Below, piece by piece: positions 50,842 through 59,439 of a stretch of 64,000 bases of DNA. A program made the position numbers and the translations under genes. The notes beneath the pieces are model-generated. The model saw only the letters and a program-made list of their open reading frames with translations, had not been told where the DNA came from and searched no databases. Numbering within the stretch: position 1 is the first letter of the stretch; every line of letters starts with the position of its first letter. Location of the stretch: positions 124,001-188,000 of the forward strand of contig NZ_MDAG01000057.1 of assembly GCF_002876705.1 (NCBI RefSeq), read 5' to 3'. This DNA is from Enterovibrio norvegicus_B (lineage in GTDB: Bacteria > Pseudomonadota > Gammaproteobacteria > Enterobacterales > Vibrionaceae).

Positions 50842-53490
50842 ATGGCAGATATTAACGGTACGTCTAACGCAGATACTTTATACGGTGACATCGGTAACGG
50901 TGATGACTCTAAAAAGACTGGCGCAATGTTCGTGATGGGCGCTGATTTCACCATGGACAGCGGTAACTTCCACACTTGGTCATTTCCTCCTACTTTGAAT
51001 TTCACCGGTTCTACGACAGACGTTACTTTCAACGATGACGATGGCCAGTTAAATGGTGATGATCGTTGGAATGAGCATTCTGATGACAAATCACAAACCG
51101 TAGACATTGGTGGACAAGAATATTCTGCAAATGTGGATTTCAGCCTCAAATACTGCGACAGCGATGGCAACATTTATACGTTTGCGATTGTTGATATTGA
51201 CGCAGATGGCAATGGCCATCATTACTGCAACACGGGTGAAAACGGCAAGATCTTAATCCAAATTGATGGCCCAGAGATCACAGGTGACACAGACCTTTCT
51301 TTGGTTCCTAATTCTTACCAAAACGTTAGCAGCCTGAATTACGCAGACATCACAGAGCCAGAAACTGTAGATCCTGCTGATCTGAACGACACCATTGCTG
51401 GTGGCGACGGCGACGACACCATCTTCGGCCTGAAAGGTGAAGACCACATTTCTGGTGAAAATGGCAACGACACATTGTTCGGTGGTGATGGCGACGACAT
51501 CATTTACGGCAACACAGCGACGCCAAACTTCAGCGAAGATCCAACCGTGACTGTTTTCCAGATGGGCGCAGATTTCGATCTACCGTCTGGCGGCAATTTC
51601 CACACATGGTCTTTGCCAAAGAGCCTGTCATTTGACGGTGGTTCAACTGAAGTGACATTCCAAGACGACGATGGCGTGCTGAACGGTGATAACTACTGTA
51701 ACGAGTATTCTGACGATAAATCACAGACTGTGACTATCGATGGCAACACTTACCCAGTGAACTTGGACTACACCCTTAAGTACTGCGATTCAGACGGTAA
51801 CGTCTACACCTTCGCAATCCTTGATGTTGATTTGGATGGCAACGGCCACCACTACCACAACCTGAATGAGAACGGTAACCTGTTGCTGCAACTCGACGGC
51901 CCTGAAATCACTGATGCTACCGATTTGTCACTGGTTCCTCATTCGTACAAAAACATCAATGAGTTGGATTACGATGATGTTGCGAACGCGACAACGCAAA
52001 AATCTAACGACAATGATTACATTGACGGCGGTGCGGGTAATGACACCATTTACGGTCAATGGGGCGATGATGAGATCTACGGTGGCGAAGGCAACGACAC
52101 TATTTACGGTGGCCAAGAAGCAACGGAAACCATCGAAACTGACCCAACTGCAAGCGTGTTCATCATGGGTGATGATTTCGAAATGCCATCGGGTGGTAAC
52201 TTCCATACGTGGTCTTTCCCTCAGAAACTGGCGTTTGACGGCGGTACGTCTGAAGTTACCTTCCAAGACGACGATGGTGTTCTGAACGGTGATAACTACT
52301 GTAACGAATACTCTGATGATAAGTCGCAGTCTGTCACCATTGATGGAAACACGTACGCGGTTAACTTGGATTACACACTCAAGTACTGCGATGCAGCCGG
52401 TAACGTTTATAAGTTCGCGATCATCGATGTGGATTTAGACGGTAACCGCCATCACTACCACAACCTTGGTGAGAACGGCAAAATCCTTCTACAAATCGAA
52501 GGCCCAGAAATCACTGCCGCGACAGACTTAACCTTGGTCCCTCATTCTTATGAGAACCTTCGTGACCTTGATTACTCTGAGTTTGCAGAAACCACAAAAG
52601 AAGTATTTGTCAGCGACAATGACACCATCAGCGGTGGTGAAGGCGACGATTACATCCACGGTGGAGACGGCGATGACCTGATTAACGGTGACGAAGGTGA
52701 TGACAACCTGATTGGCGGTCAAGGCAACGACACCATTTATGGTGGCGCGGGCGATGACGTTATTAACGGTAGCCAAGGTGATGACATTCTTTACGGTGGC
52801 GACGGTGATGACCAACTGTTCGGTGCGAGCGGTGACGATTCACTGTACGGCGGTGCAGGTAACGATGTGCTTCAAGCGGGCTTTGAAGACGATATCATTA
52901 TGGACGGTGGCGAAGACCAAGACCTTTACATTGGTAGCGAAGGTAATGACACCATGATCTTCGACCAAGATGACTTCACTGATGCGGATTTCTTAGCCGA
53001 GCACAATAACATCTATGTGGGTGACCGTGGTTTCGATCAAATCATTGTCGAAGGTGATGCGAACGTCGATTTCTCAGGTAAATCATACGGTGTGACGTCA
53101 GGTCCTAAGCCGATTGCGCAGGTGGAAGCGGTTGTTGCTGCGGGCGAAGGTGATCAGACGGTGACGGTTAATGCCTTTGCGATTCAAGCGCAATCTGACC
53201 AATTCCAAACGACTACAAATGTGGATCCGGGAGATTGGGACGGTTTTGTGGCTTATCTTGGCGCAGGTAACGACACCTTTAACCTTGAAGCGTTGAACTG
53301 GAATTATGATGCAGATGCACCAATCTCTGCGGAGCTTTCTGCTGACCAGATAGCCTTTATGGGACTGACTGATACACAAGTAGGAGAATTGGATGCATAT
53401 GTGTTTACTCGTTCTTCAGGTGCGTCAATTACAGTTTGGACAGATGCTGAGAACTTTTTACAAGACGGTGAAGACATCTTCAGCATGTAA
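50842..53490 (+). CDS. RTX-repeat protein 3 with three ~145-residue modules
   Basis: An 882-residue acidic protein without a Sec signal. Three modules start at about residues 30, 239 and 440, each with MGADF..(G)GNFHTWSFP, VTFQDDDGVLNGDN, NE.SDDKSQTV, LKYCDSDGNVYTFAI.DVDLDGN.HHYHN and LDGPEIT. Similar 'DDDGxLNGDN' domains occur in secreted RTX/Hint proteins of marine Alphaproteobacteria as I recall, which is not checked here. RTX nonapeptides separate the modules. The C-terminal RTX block and last ~190 residues closely match RTX protein 2. Acidic Ca-binding character and the lack of a signal peptide suggest type I secretion. Confidence 0.85.
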   Translation: MADINGTSNADTLYGDIGNGDDSKKTGAMFVMGADFTMDSGNFHTWSFPPTLNFTGSTTDVTFNDDDGQLNGDDRWNEHSDDKSQTVDIGGQEYSANVDFSLKYCDSDGNIYTFAIVDIDADGNGHHYCNTGENGKILIQIDGPEITGDTDLSLVPNSYQNVSSLNYADITEPETVDPADLNDTIAGGDGDDTIFGLKGEDHISGENGNDTLFGGDGDDIIYGNTATPNFSEDPTVTVFQMGADFDLPSGGNFHTWSLPKSLSFDGGSTEVTFQDDDGVLNGDNYCNEYSDDKSQTVTIDGNTYPVNLDYTLKYCDSDGNVYTFAILDVDLDGNGHHYHNLNENGNLLLQLDGPEITDATDLSLVPHSYKNINELDYDDVANATTQKSNDNDYIDGGAGNDTIYGQWGDDEIYGGEGNDTIYGGQEATETIETDPTASVFIMGDDFEMPSGGNFHTWSFPQKLAFDGGTSEVTFQDDDGVLNGDNYCNEYSDDKSQSVTIDGNTYAVNLDYTLKYCDAAGNVYKFAIIDVDLDGNRHHYHNLGENGKILLQIEGPEITAATDLTLVPHSYENLRDLDYSEFAETTKEVFVSDNDTISGGEGDDYIHGGDGDDLINGDEGDDNLIGGQGNDTIYGGAGDDVINGSQGDDILYGGDGDDQLFGASGDDSLYGGAGNDVLQAGFEDDIIMDGGEDQDLYIGSEGNDTMIFDQDDFTDADFLAEHNNIYVGDRGFDQIIVEGDANVDFSGKSYGVTSGPKPIAQVEAVVAAGEGDQTVTVNAFAIQAQSDQFQTTTNVDPGDWDGFVAYLGAGNDTFNLEALNWNYDADAPISAELSADQIAFMGLTDTQVGELDAYVFTRSSGASITVWTDAENFLQDGEDIFSM
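52612..53481 (+). repeat. Duplicated C-terminal coding segment, copy B
   Basis: Partner of 49272-50141, collinear at an offset of 3340 bases. It is the direct-repeat copy at the end of RTX gene 3. Recombination between the copies would fuse RTX gene 2 to the shared tail of gene 3 and delete the N-terminal modules of gene 3. Confidence 0.85.
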
Positions 53491-53508
53491 TTGCCTCCAG
53501 CAATAATG

Positions 53509-53536
53509 AAAAAACCCGCATTTAGCGGGTTTTTTT
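53509..53536. terminator. Terminator after RTX gene 3
   Basis: AAAAAACCCGC-ATTTA-GCGGGTTTTTTT. It lies between convergent genes and can act in both directions. Confidence 0.93.
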
Positions 53537-53547
53537 ATGGCTGTTCG

Positions 53548-54138
53548 TTAGCAAGAAAGCGCGCTGTACTGCGTTTTGGTGACGCCATAATGCAGACGGT
53601 CATCAAAGCCTGACTGTGTTTTGTAGTAGGCGGTTTGGCAGCCTTCTTCAACCAAGCCTGCTTTAGCGAGCGTTTTATATGAGCCCTCGTTAGCGCGATA
53701 GCAATCTGCGGAGACTTTGTGTGCGCCGAATACATCAAAAGCGATGGACAGAAGGAACGCACTACCGCGACTTGCAAGGCCTTTACCCCATGCATGTTGA
53801 GCAAACTGATAGCCCAGTTCGTAATTCCCCGACAAAAACATCACGGCATGTAAACCCACCATACCCATGAAACGCCCTTCGTCGTCTCGAATAATGGTCG
53901 TTGGGCTTTCAGGCCATTCACCATGACCAATCGCTTCCGCTGTGCCTTCAATGATAGGACCAAAATAATCACGGTAAACGTCTTCTGGCGCGGGCGCAAA
54001 GTAGAGGTATTCCGTGACCTTTGGGTCGCCCAGCATCTCGATAATATCGTTGAGATCGTTTCGCTGGATGAGCGCGATGGTGTAACCATTCATTAAAGGA
54101 ATGGCTTGGCCGCGCTTAAAAGTATTCATGTTCGACAC
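53548..54138 (-). CDS. GNAT-family N-acetyltransferase
   Basis: A 196-residue acetyltransferase of the RimJ/RimL-like type. It has YTIALIQRNDLNDIIEMLGDP at the start, the acetyl-CoA-binding region YELGYQFAQHAWGKGLASRGSAFLLSIAF near residue 105, and FGAHKVSADCYRANEGSYKTLAKAGL, the usual C-terminal strand-helix. The substrate is unknown. The start is GTG with AGAAG upstream; an ATG three codons later is also possible. Confidence 0.88.
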   Translation of the reverse strand: MSNMNTFKRGQAIPLMNGYTIALIQRNDLNDIIEMLGDPKVTEYLYFAPAPEDVYRDYFGPIIEGTAEAIGHGEWPESPTTIIRDDEGRFMGMVGLHAVMFLSGNYELGYQFAQHAWGKGLASRGSAFLLSIAFDVFGAHKVSADCYRANEGSYKTLAKAGLVEEGCQTAYYKTQSGFDDRLHYGVTKTQYSALSC

Positions 54139-54237
54139 GTTGTTCGTCTTCTATGGTGGAAATTCGCGCACAGATTACGCCGAATTTTCCACCACACAAG
54201 CGTTTTTAAATGGCGGGAGATGATTTTCTGTCTGTTG

Positions 54238-55413
54238 CTACGCCCCCTGTTTTGACTGCAGTTCCTTCAATGCGTCTTGATATTCCTCGTGTGACCATTC
54301 GCTGTTTAGCGCCCGGTGCAAAAGGGATTCCATCGACTCAGGGGCTAAACCACCAATAGGGGGATCTGTGTCTAGGTTCGTCGGGAATGAATAGCCGTCG
54401 GTTGCTGCCGTTATGATTGCGGCTTTTTCTGCATCGCTAAAGGTATTGTTTTCCCATGCTTGGCGGAGAGAGGGGTAGATTACTCGGCTGATGTAGGCGA
54501 GGTCGACGGTTTCCATTGGTTTGGCAAACGTCGAAGAAACTTGCAGTAAATTCGCCGAACGGTGGAAATCTTGCGTTTTATTTGCTCCCGCAGCGTGGAA
54601 AAGTGCGGGGTTGAAAAAGACCGCATCCCCCTTTTCTAAAGGTACCTGAACACAGTGTTGCTCGAAGTAGGCTTTAAATGCGTCATCGTGATAAGCAACA
54701 TATCCAAGGGGATAAAGCTGGGAGAAGGGAAGCAATTTCGTCGGGCCGCTTTCAATGGGCATGTCCGTGTGTGCAACTGCGCCTTGTAGCGTCAACATGG
54801 ATGACATTTGCTGAATATGAAGAGGATAGCGCACGGTTTCGTCTGGTTGCTGAAAGCCCAGATGGTAGTCTCGATGGGATACCTGAGCATCACCACCGGG
54901 TCTCACAATGTTCACTTGTGCTGTTACTTGGTAATGAGGGCCCAACCACGCTTCTGACACCAGGCTTAATAAGGGGTTTTTGTAGTATTCAACAAAGGTC
55001 GACGGTGCCGCTATGGCGCTTTTTTGGAAAACATTCCAAATTCTACCGTTAGCTTGTGGCCCGGTTTTTCCAAAGTGATCGCCAGCGCCGAATCCACGTT
55101 CCGCCTCCAGAATGTCTTCAAAAACTTGGCTCATTTCGTTGATCACATGCGTGTCTTGGAAAAAGCGCTTTATTGCGAACACTCCAGGACCATCCCGTAG
55201 CACTGATGCCATTTCATTTTGAAAATCACGCGATTTCTCAGGGTGCTGACGGATGACTTCACCATCATAGATAACGACATTATTGATGATGGCGTGGGCA
55301 AGAGGATATTGGCCCGTATGGGCAGTTTGGTGGCAGAGAGTGTGAAAGTCATCGAGTTGGATGTCTGATGACGCAAAAAACGAGGGTAAAACAACGTTTG
55401 TTGATTGATTCAT
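54238..55413 (-). CDS. Phytanoyl-CoA dioxygenase (PhyH) family protein
   Basis: A 391-residue Fe(II)/2-oxoglutarate-type oxygenase. The iron-binding motif HxD is in VSHRDYHLGF near residue 180. The distal His is in ALFHAAGANKT near residue 275, followed by Arg in FHRSANLLQ, which would bind 2-oxoglutarate. It is transcribed away from iolB, and the shared 341-base region carries the iol operator, so its substrate may be related to inositol (for example an alkylated inositol). That link is inference; family members act on varied small molecules. Confidence 0.85.
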   Translation of the reverse strand: MNQSTNVVLPSFFASSDIQLDDFHTLCHQTAHTGQYPLAHAIINNVVIYDGEVIRQHPEKSRDFQNEMASVLRDGPGVFAIKRFFQDTHVINEMSQVFEDILEAERGFGAGDHFGKTGPQANGRIWNVFQKSAIAAPSTFVEYYKNPLLSLVSEAWLGPHYQVTAQVNIVRPGGDAQVSHRDYHLGFQQPDETVRYPLHIQQMSSMLTLQGAVAHTDMPIESGPTKLLPFSQLYPLGYVAYHDDAFKAYFEQHCVQVPLEKGDAVFFNPALFHAAGANKTQDFHRSANLLQVSSTFAKPMETVDLAYISRVIYPSLRQAWENNTFSDAEKAAIITAATDGYSFPTNLDTDPPIGGLAPESMESLLHRALNSEWSHEEYQDALKELQSKQGA

Positions 55414-55578
55414 TGTGCCTTTCTCCTTTGGCGTCTCTCTTTAAATGCACCTGTCTTGCGTATTTCTGGCTTTACTTCTTTGACGTGGTTTTTTGTGCGT
55501 TCTGTAACATCTATAGATGGCTATGTCCTGGTGGAAATTCGACCAGTGACAAAATCAGTCTATTTCAAAACTGATTCA

Positions 55579-55660
55579 AAATGAAATAAAAATTTCATTT
55601 GGTTGATATGTGAAAAAATTGTTCTATTATTTCTAACGTTGAAATTGAAAACATTTTCAA
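55579..55660 (+). promoter_or_regulatory. iolB promoter with LacI-type operator and a second palindrome
   Basis: TTGATA (55603-55608), a 16-base spacer and TATTAT (55625-55630) form a good promoter towards iolB. TTGAAAACATTTTCAA (55645-55660) covers the region just after the expected start and is the reverse complement of the operator before iolD. AAATGAAAT-aaaa-ATTTCATTT (55579-55600) is a perfect inverted repeat touching the -35, possibly for another regulator or for the divergent PhyH gene. Confidence 0.82.
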
Positions 55661-55754
55661 TCGACCGATTAAACCACCTTCAAGAAGAGACCACGGACCG
55701 GTTTCTATACTTGAGGCGAACAATGGCTCACTCACACACAACCAAGGAGGACGT

Positions 55755-56585
55755 GTGCCTGATCTTCTGTCTAAAAAGCGCGAGTTAAACCAATCTGGGC
55801 GCTATCAGCACATCACACCTGAATCTGCCGGCTGGAAATATGTCGGCTTTGAAGCGTATTCCTTGTCAGAAGGGGATACACACACCTTCGATGCAGGAAG
55901 TGATACAGAACTGTGTTTGGTGTTTTTAGCGGGTAAAGCGGATGCGACCTTGGCGGGACAACCGCTTGGCGTGATTGGTGAGCGCCTTGACCCTTTTGAA
56001 AGAACAAAACCTTATTCGTTGTATGTTACTGCGGGAGACTCCGCGACAATTACGGCTGTGACGGGAATGGATCTTGCGGTGTGCTCTGCACCAGGGCGAG
56101 GAACGTACCCTTCACGTTTGATCGGACCTGATGATGTGGGCGCGGAAGCGCGTGGCCATGGGAACAATCAGCGGTATGTGCACAACATTCTGCCTGATGA
56201 CAAAGAAGCTGACAGCTTATTGGTTGTTGAAGTGTATACCGATGAAGGATGCACGAGTTCCTATCCTAGCCATAAGCATGATCGTGATGCACCGCCAGAA
56301 GAAACCCAGCTGGAAGAAACCTACTATCACAGGTTAAACCCGCCTCAAGGTTTTTGTATTCAAAGGGTTTATACCGATGATGGTGATCTTGATGAGTGCA
56401 TGGCAGCGTATGATAAAGACGTGGTCATGGTACCCAAAGGCTACCATCCAGTTGCCACCATGGCAGGTTACGACAGCTACTACCTCAACGTCATGGCGGG
56501 CCCGGTTCGCAAATGGTTGTTCACGTGGGAAGAAGATCATGCTTGGATAAATTCTCCCGTTTACGAAGAAAAGCATTCACGTTAG
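55755..56585 (+). CDS. iolB: 5-deoxy-glucuronate isomerase (canonical IolB)
   Basis: A 276-residue bicupin isomerase converting 5-deoxy-glucuronate to 2-deoxy-5-keto-gluconate. The metal-binding segment YPSHKHDRDAPPEETQLEETYYHRLNPPQGFCIQRVYTDD near residues 172-210 and the second His in VPKGYHPVATMAGYDSYYLNVMAGP match standard IolB proteins. Length is typical (about 270). The start is GTG with AAGGAGG upstream. It is cotranscribed with iolG and controlled by the LacI-type operator. This is a second IolB-type gene in the window. Confidence 0.9.
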   Translation: MPDLLSKKRELNQSGRYQHITPESAGWKYVGFEAYSLSEGDTHTFDAGSDTELCLVFLAGKADATLAGQPLGVIGERLDPFERTKPYSLYVTAGDSATITAVTGMDLAVCSAPGRGTYPSRLIGPDDVGAEARGHGNNQRYVHNILPDDKEADSLLVVEVYTDEGCTSSYPSHKHDRDAPPEETQLEETYYHRLNPPQGFCIQRVYTDDGDLDECMAAYDKDVVMVPKGYHPVATMAGYDSYYLNVMAGPVRKWLFTWEEDHAWINSPVYEEKHSR

Positions 56586-56659
56586 GTGCTTGACGTTGTC
56601 TCTCAATGACAGTCAGTACACCCATCTTTATAAAAACTTGGAAAGCATAAGGAGTTGCC

Positions 56660-57649
56660 ATGTTTAATATCGCGTTGTTCGGATGTGGGCGAATAGGAAA
56701 AGTGCATGCGGTCAATATTGCTGCAAACCCTCAAACTCAGATTCGTGCGGTGATTGACCCTTATCAAGAAGGTGCGATGCAACTCGCGGCGCAATACGGT
56801 GCTGATGTCATGACTGTGGATGAAGCCATGTCAGATCCTGATATTCATGCGGTTTGTATTTGTTCAGCGACAGACACACATGCAGATCTTATTGAATTGG
56901 CGGCGAAAGCGGGAAAAGCCATTTTCTGTGAAAAGCCGATAGATTTAAGCCTTGCACGAGTGAAGGCCTGTTTAGAGGTGGTCGATGCGAGTGGCGTACC
57001 TTTCTTGGTGGGCTTTAACCGCCGCTATGACCCACAATTTCGCACACTGAAAGATTTGTTTGAAAGCGGCGCTATCGGCAAAGCAGAAACCTTGGTGATT
57101 ACCTCTCGCGATCCGTCGCCACCCCCCGTCGATTATGTGAAAGTGTCTGGCGGTATTTTCCGTGATATGTCTGTTCATGACCTCGACATGGCTCGCTTTA
57201 TTATGGGGGAGGACCCTGTGTCAGTTTCGGCGAATGGAGCATGTTTGGTTGACCCAGAGATTGGTGAAGCGGGGGACATCGACAGTGCTGTGATCGTGCT
57301 GCACTTCCCGTCCGGTGCAATGGCAAACATCATCAACAGCCGCCGTTCGGGCTATGGCTATGATCAGCGCATCGAACTGCATGGCAGTAAAGGCATGCTA
57401 AAAGCCGGCAACGTGCGCGAGCATTTGGTTGAGCATTGGGGCGAAGAAGATTGCAGCAGCGCAAAGCCTCAGTACTTCTTCCTTGAGCGTTATGAGAAAG
57501 CTTACATCGCAGAGTGGCAGCACTTTGTTGATGTGTTGGACGGCAAAGTCGAACCACAATGCTCAGGCTACGATGGCGAGCAAGCGTTGGTGTTGGCGGA
57601 GGCTGCACTTGAATCGTTGAACGCGCAAAATACGGTGAAACTCGGCTAA
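56660..57649 (+). CDS. iolG: Myo-inositol 2-dehydrogenase (canonical IolG)
   Basis: Oxidises myo-inositol to 2-keto-myo-inositol with NAD, the first step of the pathway. The 329-residue protein has ALFGCGRIGKVHAVNI at the N-terminus, FCEKPIDL near residue 95, GFNRRYDPQF, and GGIFRDMSVHDLDMARFIMGEDP with the catalytic Asp-His pair. Length and motifs are those of standard IolG, unlike the two longer oxidoreductases in the main cluster. It follows iolB by 74 bases and has a terminator downstream. Confidence 0.92.
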   Translation: MFNIALFGCGRIGKVHAVNIAANPQTQIRAVIDPYQEGAMQLAAQYGADVMTVDEAMSDPDIHAVCICSATDTHADLIELAAKAGKAIFCEKPIDLSLARVKACLEVVDASGVPFLVGFNRRYDPQFRTLKDLFESGAIGKAETLVITSRDPSPPPVDYVKVSGGIFRDMSVHDLDMARFIMGEDPVSVSANGACLVDPEIGEAGDIDSAVIVLHFPSGAMANIINSRRSGYGYDQRIELHGSKGMLKAGNVREHLVEHWGEEDCSSAKPQYFFLERYEKAYIAEWQHFVDVLDGKVEPQCSGYDGEQALVLAEAALESLNAQNTVKLG

Positions 57650-57694
57650 AGCAAACGCCTTAGCAAATAAACCTAAAACAGCCTATCGAAACCA

Positions 57695-57731
57695 AGAGGA
57701 TGCCATTCTCACAATTGCATCCTCTTTTTCT
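57695..57731 (+). terminator. Terminator after iolG
   Basis: AGAGGATGC with GCATCCTCT (nine-base perfect stem, 13-base loop) followed by TTTTTC. Confidence 0.9.
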
Positions 57732-57807
57732 ATCTCCCGCTTTTAATATGTGGTCATATATACAGTGTTTTTAGGTCGGCATTAATTACTTTTTCAAGGG
57801 AAACACG

Positions 57808-58374
57808 ATGGAACGTTGTAGCTGGGCGAATGTAAGCGAGCTTGATCAGGTTTATCACGACACGGAATGGGGCGTACCTGTTCATGATGATAGAGAATTG
57901 TTTGAGATGCTGATTTTAGAAGGTGCACAAGCGGGCCTGAGTTGGACAACCATATTGAAAAAGCGTGAAGGATACCGAGAGGCCTTTGATCATTTTGATA
58001 TTGAAACCGTGGCTGCTTATGACGACGAAAAAATTGCAGAACTGCTGACGAACCCTGCCATTGTGAGAAACAAACTTAAGGTGAATGGCACCGTGACGAA
58101 TGCTAACTTGGTGTTAGACATTCAAAAAGAATTTGGCAGTTTTGATGCTTACGTTTGGTCGTTTGTTGACGGAAACCCCATCATCAATCATTGGGAAAGT
58201 ATGTCGGACGTACCTGCCACCACGGCAGAGTCTGATGCGATGAGTAAGGCGATGAAAAAGCGGGGTTTTAAGTTCGTCGGCAGCACCATTTGTTACGCGT
58301 ATATGCAGGCCACAGGCATGGTAAATGACCACATGACATCTTGTTTCCGTTACGGTGTTGATGTCGGAAAATAA
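57808..58374 (+). CDS. tag: DNA-3-methyladenine glycosylase I
   Basis: Removes 3-methyladenine from alkylated DNA, starting base excision repair. The 188-residue protein has the Tag signature: N-terminal RCSWAN with zinc-binding Cys, YHDTEWGVPVHDDRELFEMLILEGAQAGLSW, NPAIVRNKLKV and the C-terminal FKFVGSTICYAYMQATGMVNDH with further zinc ligands (His and Cys in HMTSCFRY). Length is typical. It is monocistronic with a terminator. Confidence 0.95.
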   Translation: MERCSWANVSELDQVYHDTEWGVPVHDDRELFEMLILEGAQAGLSWTTILKKREGYREAFDHFDIETVAAYDDEKIAELLTNPAIVRNKLKVNGTVTNANLVLDIQKEFGSFDAYVWSFVDGNPIINHWESMSDVPATTAESDAMSKAMKKRGFKFVGSTICYAYMQATGMVNDHMTSCFRYGVDVGK

Positions 58375-58407
58375 CATCGCCTGAAGAGGCATGGTAATGG
58401 AAATGCG

Positions 58408-58434
58408 AAAAGCGGGAATTCTCCCGCTTTTTTG
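58408..58434. terminator. Terminator between tag and the EamA gene
   Basis: AAAAGCGGGA-ATTC-TCCCGCTTTTTT; bidirectional between convergent genes. Confidence 0.92.
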
Positions 58435-58436
58435 TT

Positions 58437-59348
58437 TTATGCCTTCTTGTTAATTCTTACGACTGCATAAACAACCAACAACATGCCCAGTCCATGCCAG
58501 ATCGTGAAGGCTTCATCGAGCAGAGTGATGGCAAAAAGGGCGGTGATCGCCGGGCCAACATTGCTGGTTAAGCTCAATACTGACGGTGTTAAACGTGCCA
58601 TTGCTGCTGCGACAAAGTACGACGGCAGTACGGTGCAGAAAAATCCGAGAGCGACACCCAAGACAATCAATTCATCAGACATGTTGCTGAACTGCGTACC
58701 TTGCCATTGATGTTGGACCATGATGACAACGCCGGCACTGCCCATACCAATACTGGTAAAAAGCTGCGCACCTATGTTGCTGATCACTTTTTTACTCAGT
58801 ACCAGATATATCGCGAATATCAATGCTGCCCCAACTGCCATCGCGCTTCCTATCCACACTTGCGAGCCAAAAGAGCTAAAGTCGTGCAAAACGATCATGG
58901 CCACGCCAGCATAGCCAAGGCCGATGGAAACAAAGGTGCCTTGGCGCGGTGGTTCTTTCAGGAATACCCAACTGATGATCACGACAAAAGAGGGAAACAA
59001 AAACAGCAACAGGCGTTCAAGCTGTGCAGATATAAACTCCAACGCCGTGATGTTTAATAGAGAAGCGAAGTAATATCCAAGGATGCCGACAAGCACGGCT
59101 TGCAATCCAAACTGTCGCACTTTGCTGCGCTCTTCTGGGACGCGGCATAGCCAGATTAGTATCGCGAGATAGAGTGGAAGGGAAGAGACAGCACGAAGGC
59201 TCATGATGTCGGTTACATCGCCACCTGCCGCATAAGCAAGTTTGATAAGAATAGGCTTAAGGGAAAAAAGCACGGTGCCAATCAACGCGAAGATAATGCC
59301 TTGGCGGTAATCGGCGTTGGGCTGTGCGGCGGCGGATGTATCATTCAT
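58437..59348 (-). CDS. EamA/DMT-family exporter
   Basis: A 303-residue inner-membrane protein with ten hydrophobic segments in two EamA halves (GIIFALIGTVLFSLKPILIKLAY... and AMAVGAALIFAIYLVLSKKV...). EamA proteins export amino acids, metabolites or drugs; the substrate here is not known. I start at MNDTSAAAQP, nine bases after AAGGA; a longer reading to 59414 would run through the leader terminator. The ~150-base leader holds a Leu-rich peptide ORF and competing hairpins, which suggests control by amino acid supply. Confidence 0.88.
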   Translation of the reverse strand: MNDTSAAAQPNADYRQGIIFALIGTVLFSLKPILIKLAYAAGGDVTDIMSLRAVSSLPLYLAILIWLCRVPEERSKVRQFGLQAVLVGILGYYFASLLNITALEFISAQLERLLLFLFPSFVVIISWVFLKEPPRQGTFVSIGLGYAGVAMIVLHDFSSFGSQVWIGSAMAVGAALIFAIYLVLSKKVISNIGAQLFTSIGMGSAGVVIMVQHQWQGTQFSNMSDELIVLGVALGFFCTVLPSYFVAAAMARLTPSVLSLTSNVGPAITALFAITLLDEAFTIWHGLGMLLVVYAVVRINKKA

Positions 59349-59369
59349 TTTTTCACGTCCTTGCTTGTT

Positions 59370-59436
59370 GTTGGGAAAGAAAACAAGGCTGTGAGAAATG
59401 GTATCCGGCTGCATTACTCACAGCCGGAAAAGAGCA
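59370..59436 (-). promoter_or_regulatory. Attenuator-like competing hairpins before the EamA gene
   Basis: On the minus strand CCGGCTG (59421-59427) can pair with CAGCCGG (59405-59411) as an antiterminator. Alternatively GGCTGTGAG (59417-59425) pairs with CTCACAGCC (59387-59395), a nine-base perfect stem followed by TTGTTTTCTTT as a terminator. The two folds share the same arm. A third stem, AAAAGAGCA (59500-59508) with TGCTCTTTT (59428-59436), brackets the leader ORF. Read directly from the sequence; folding and function are inferred. Confidence 0.65.
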
Positions 59437-59439
59437 TAG

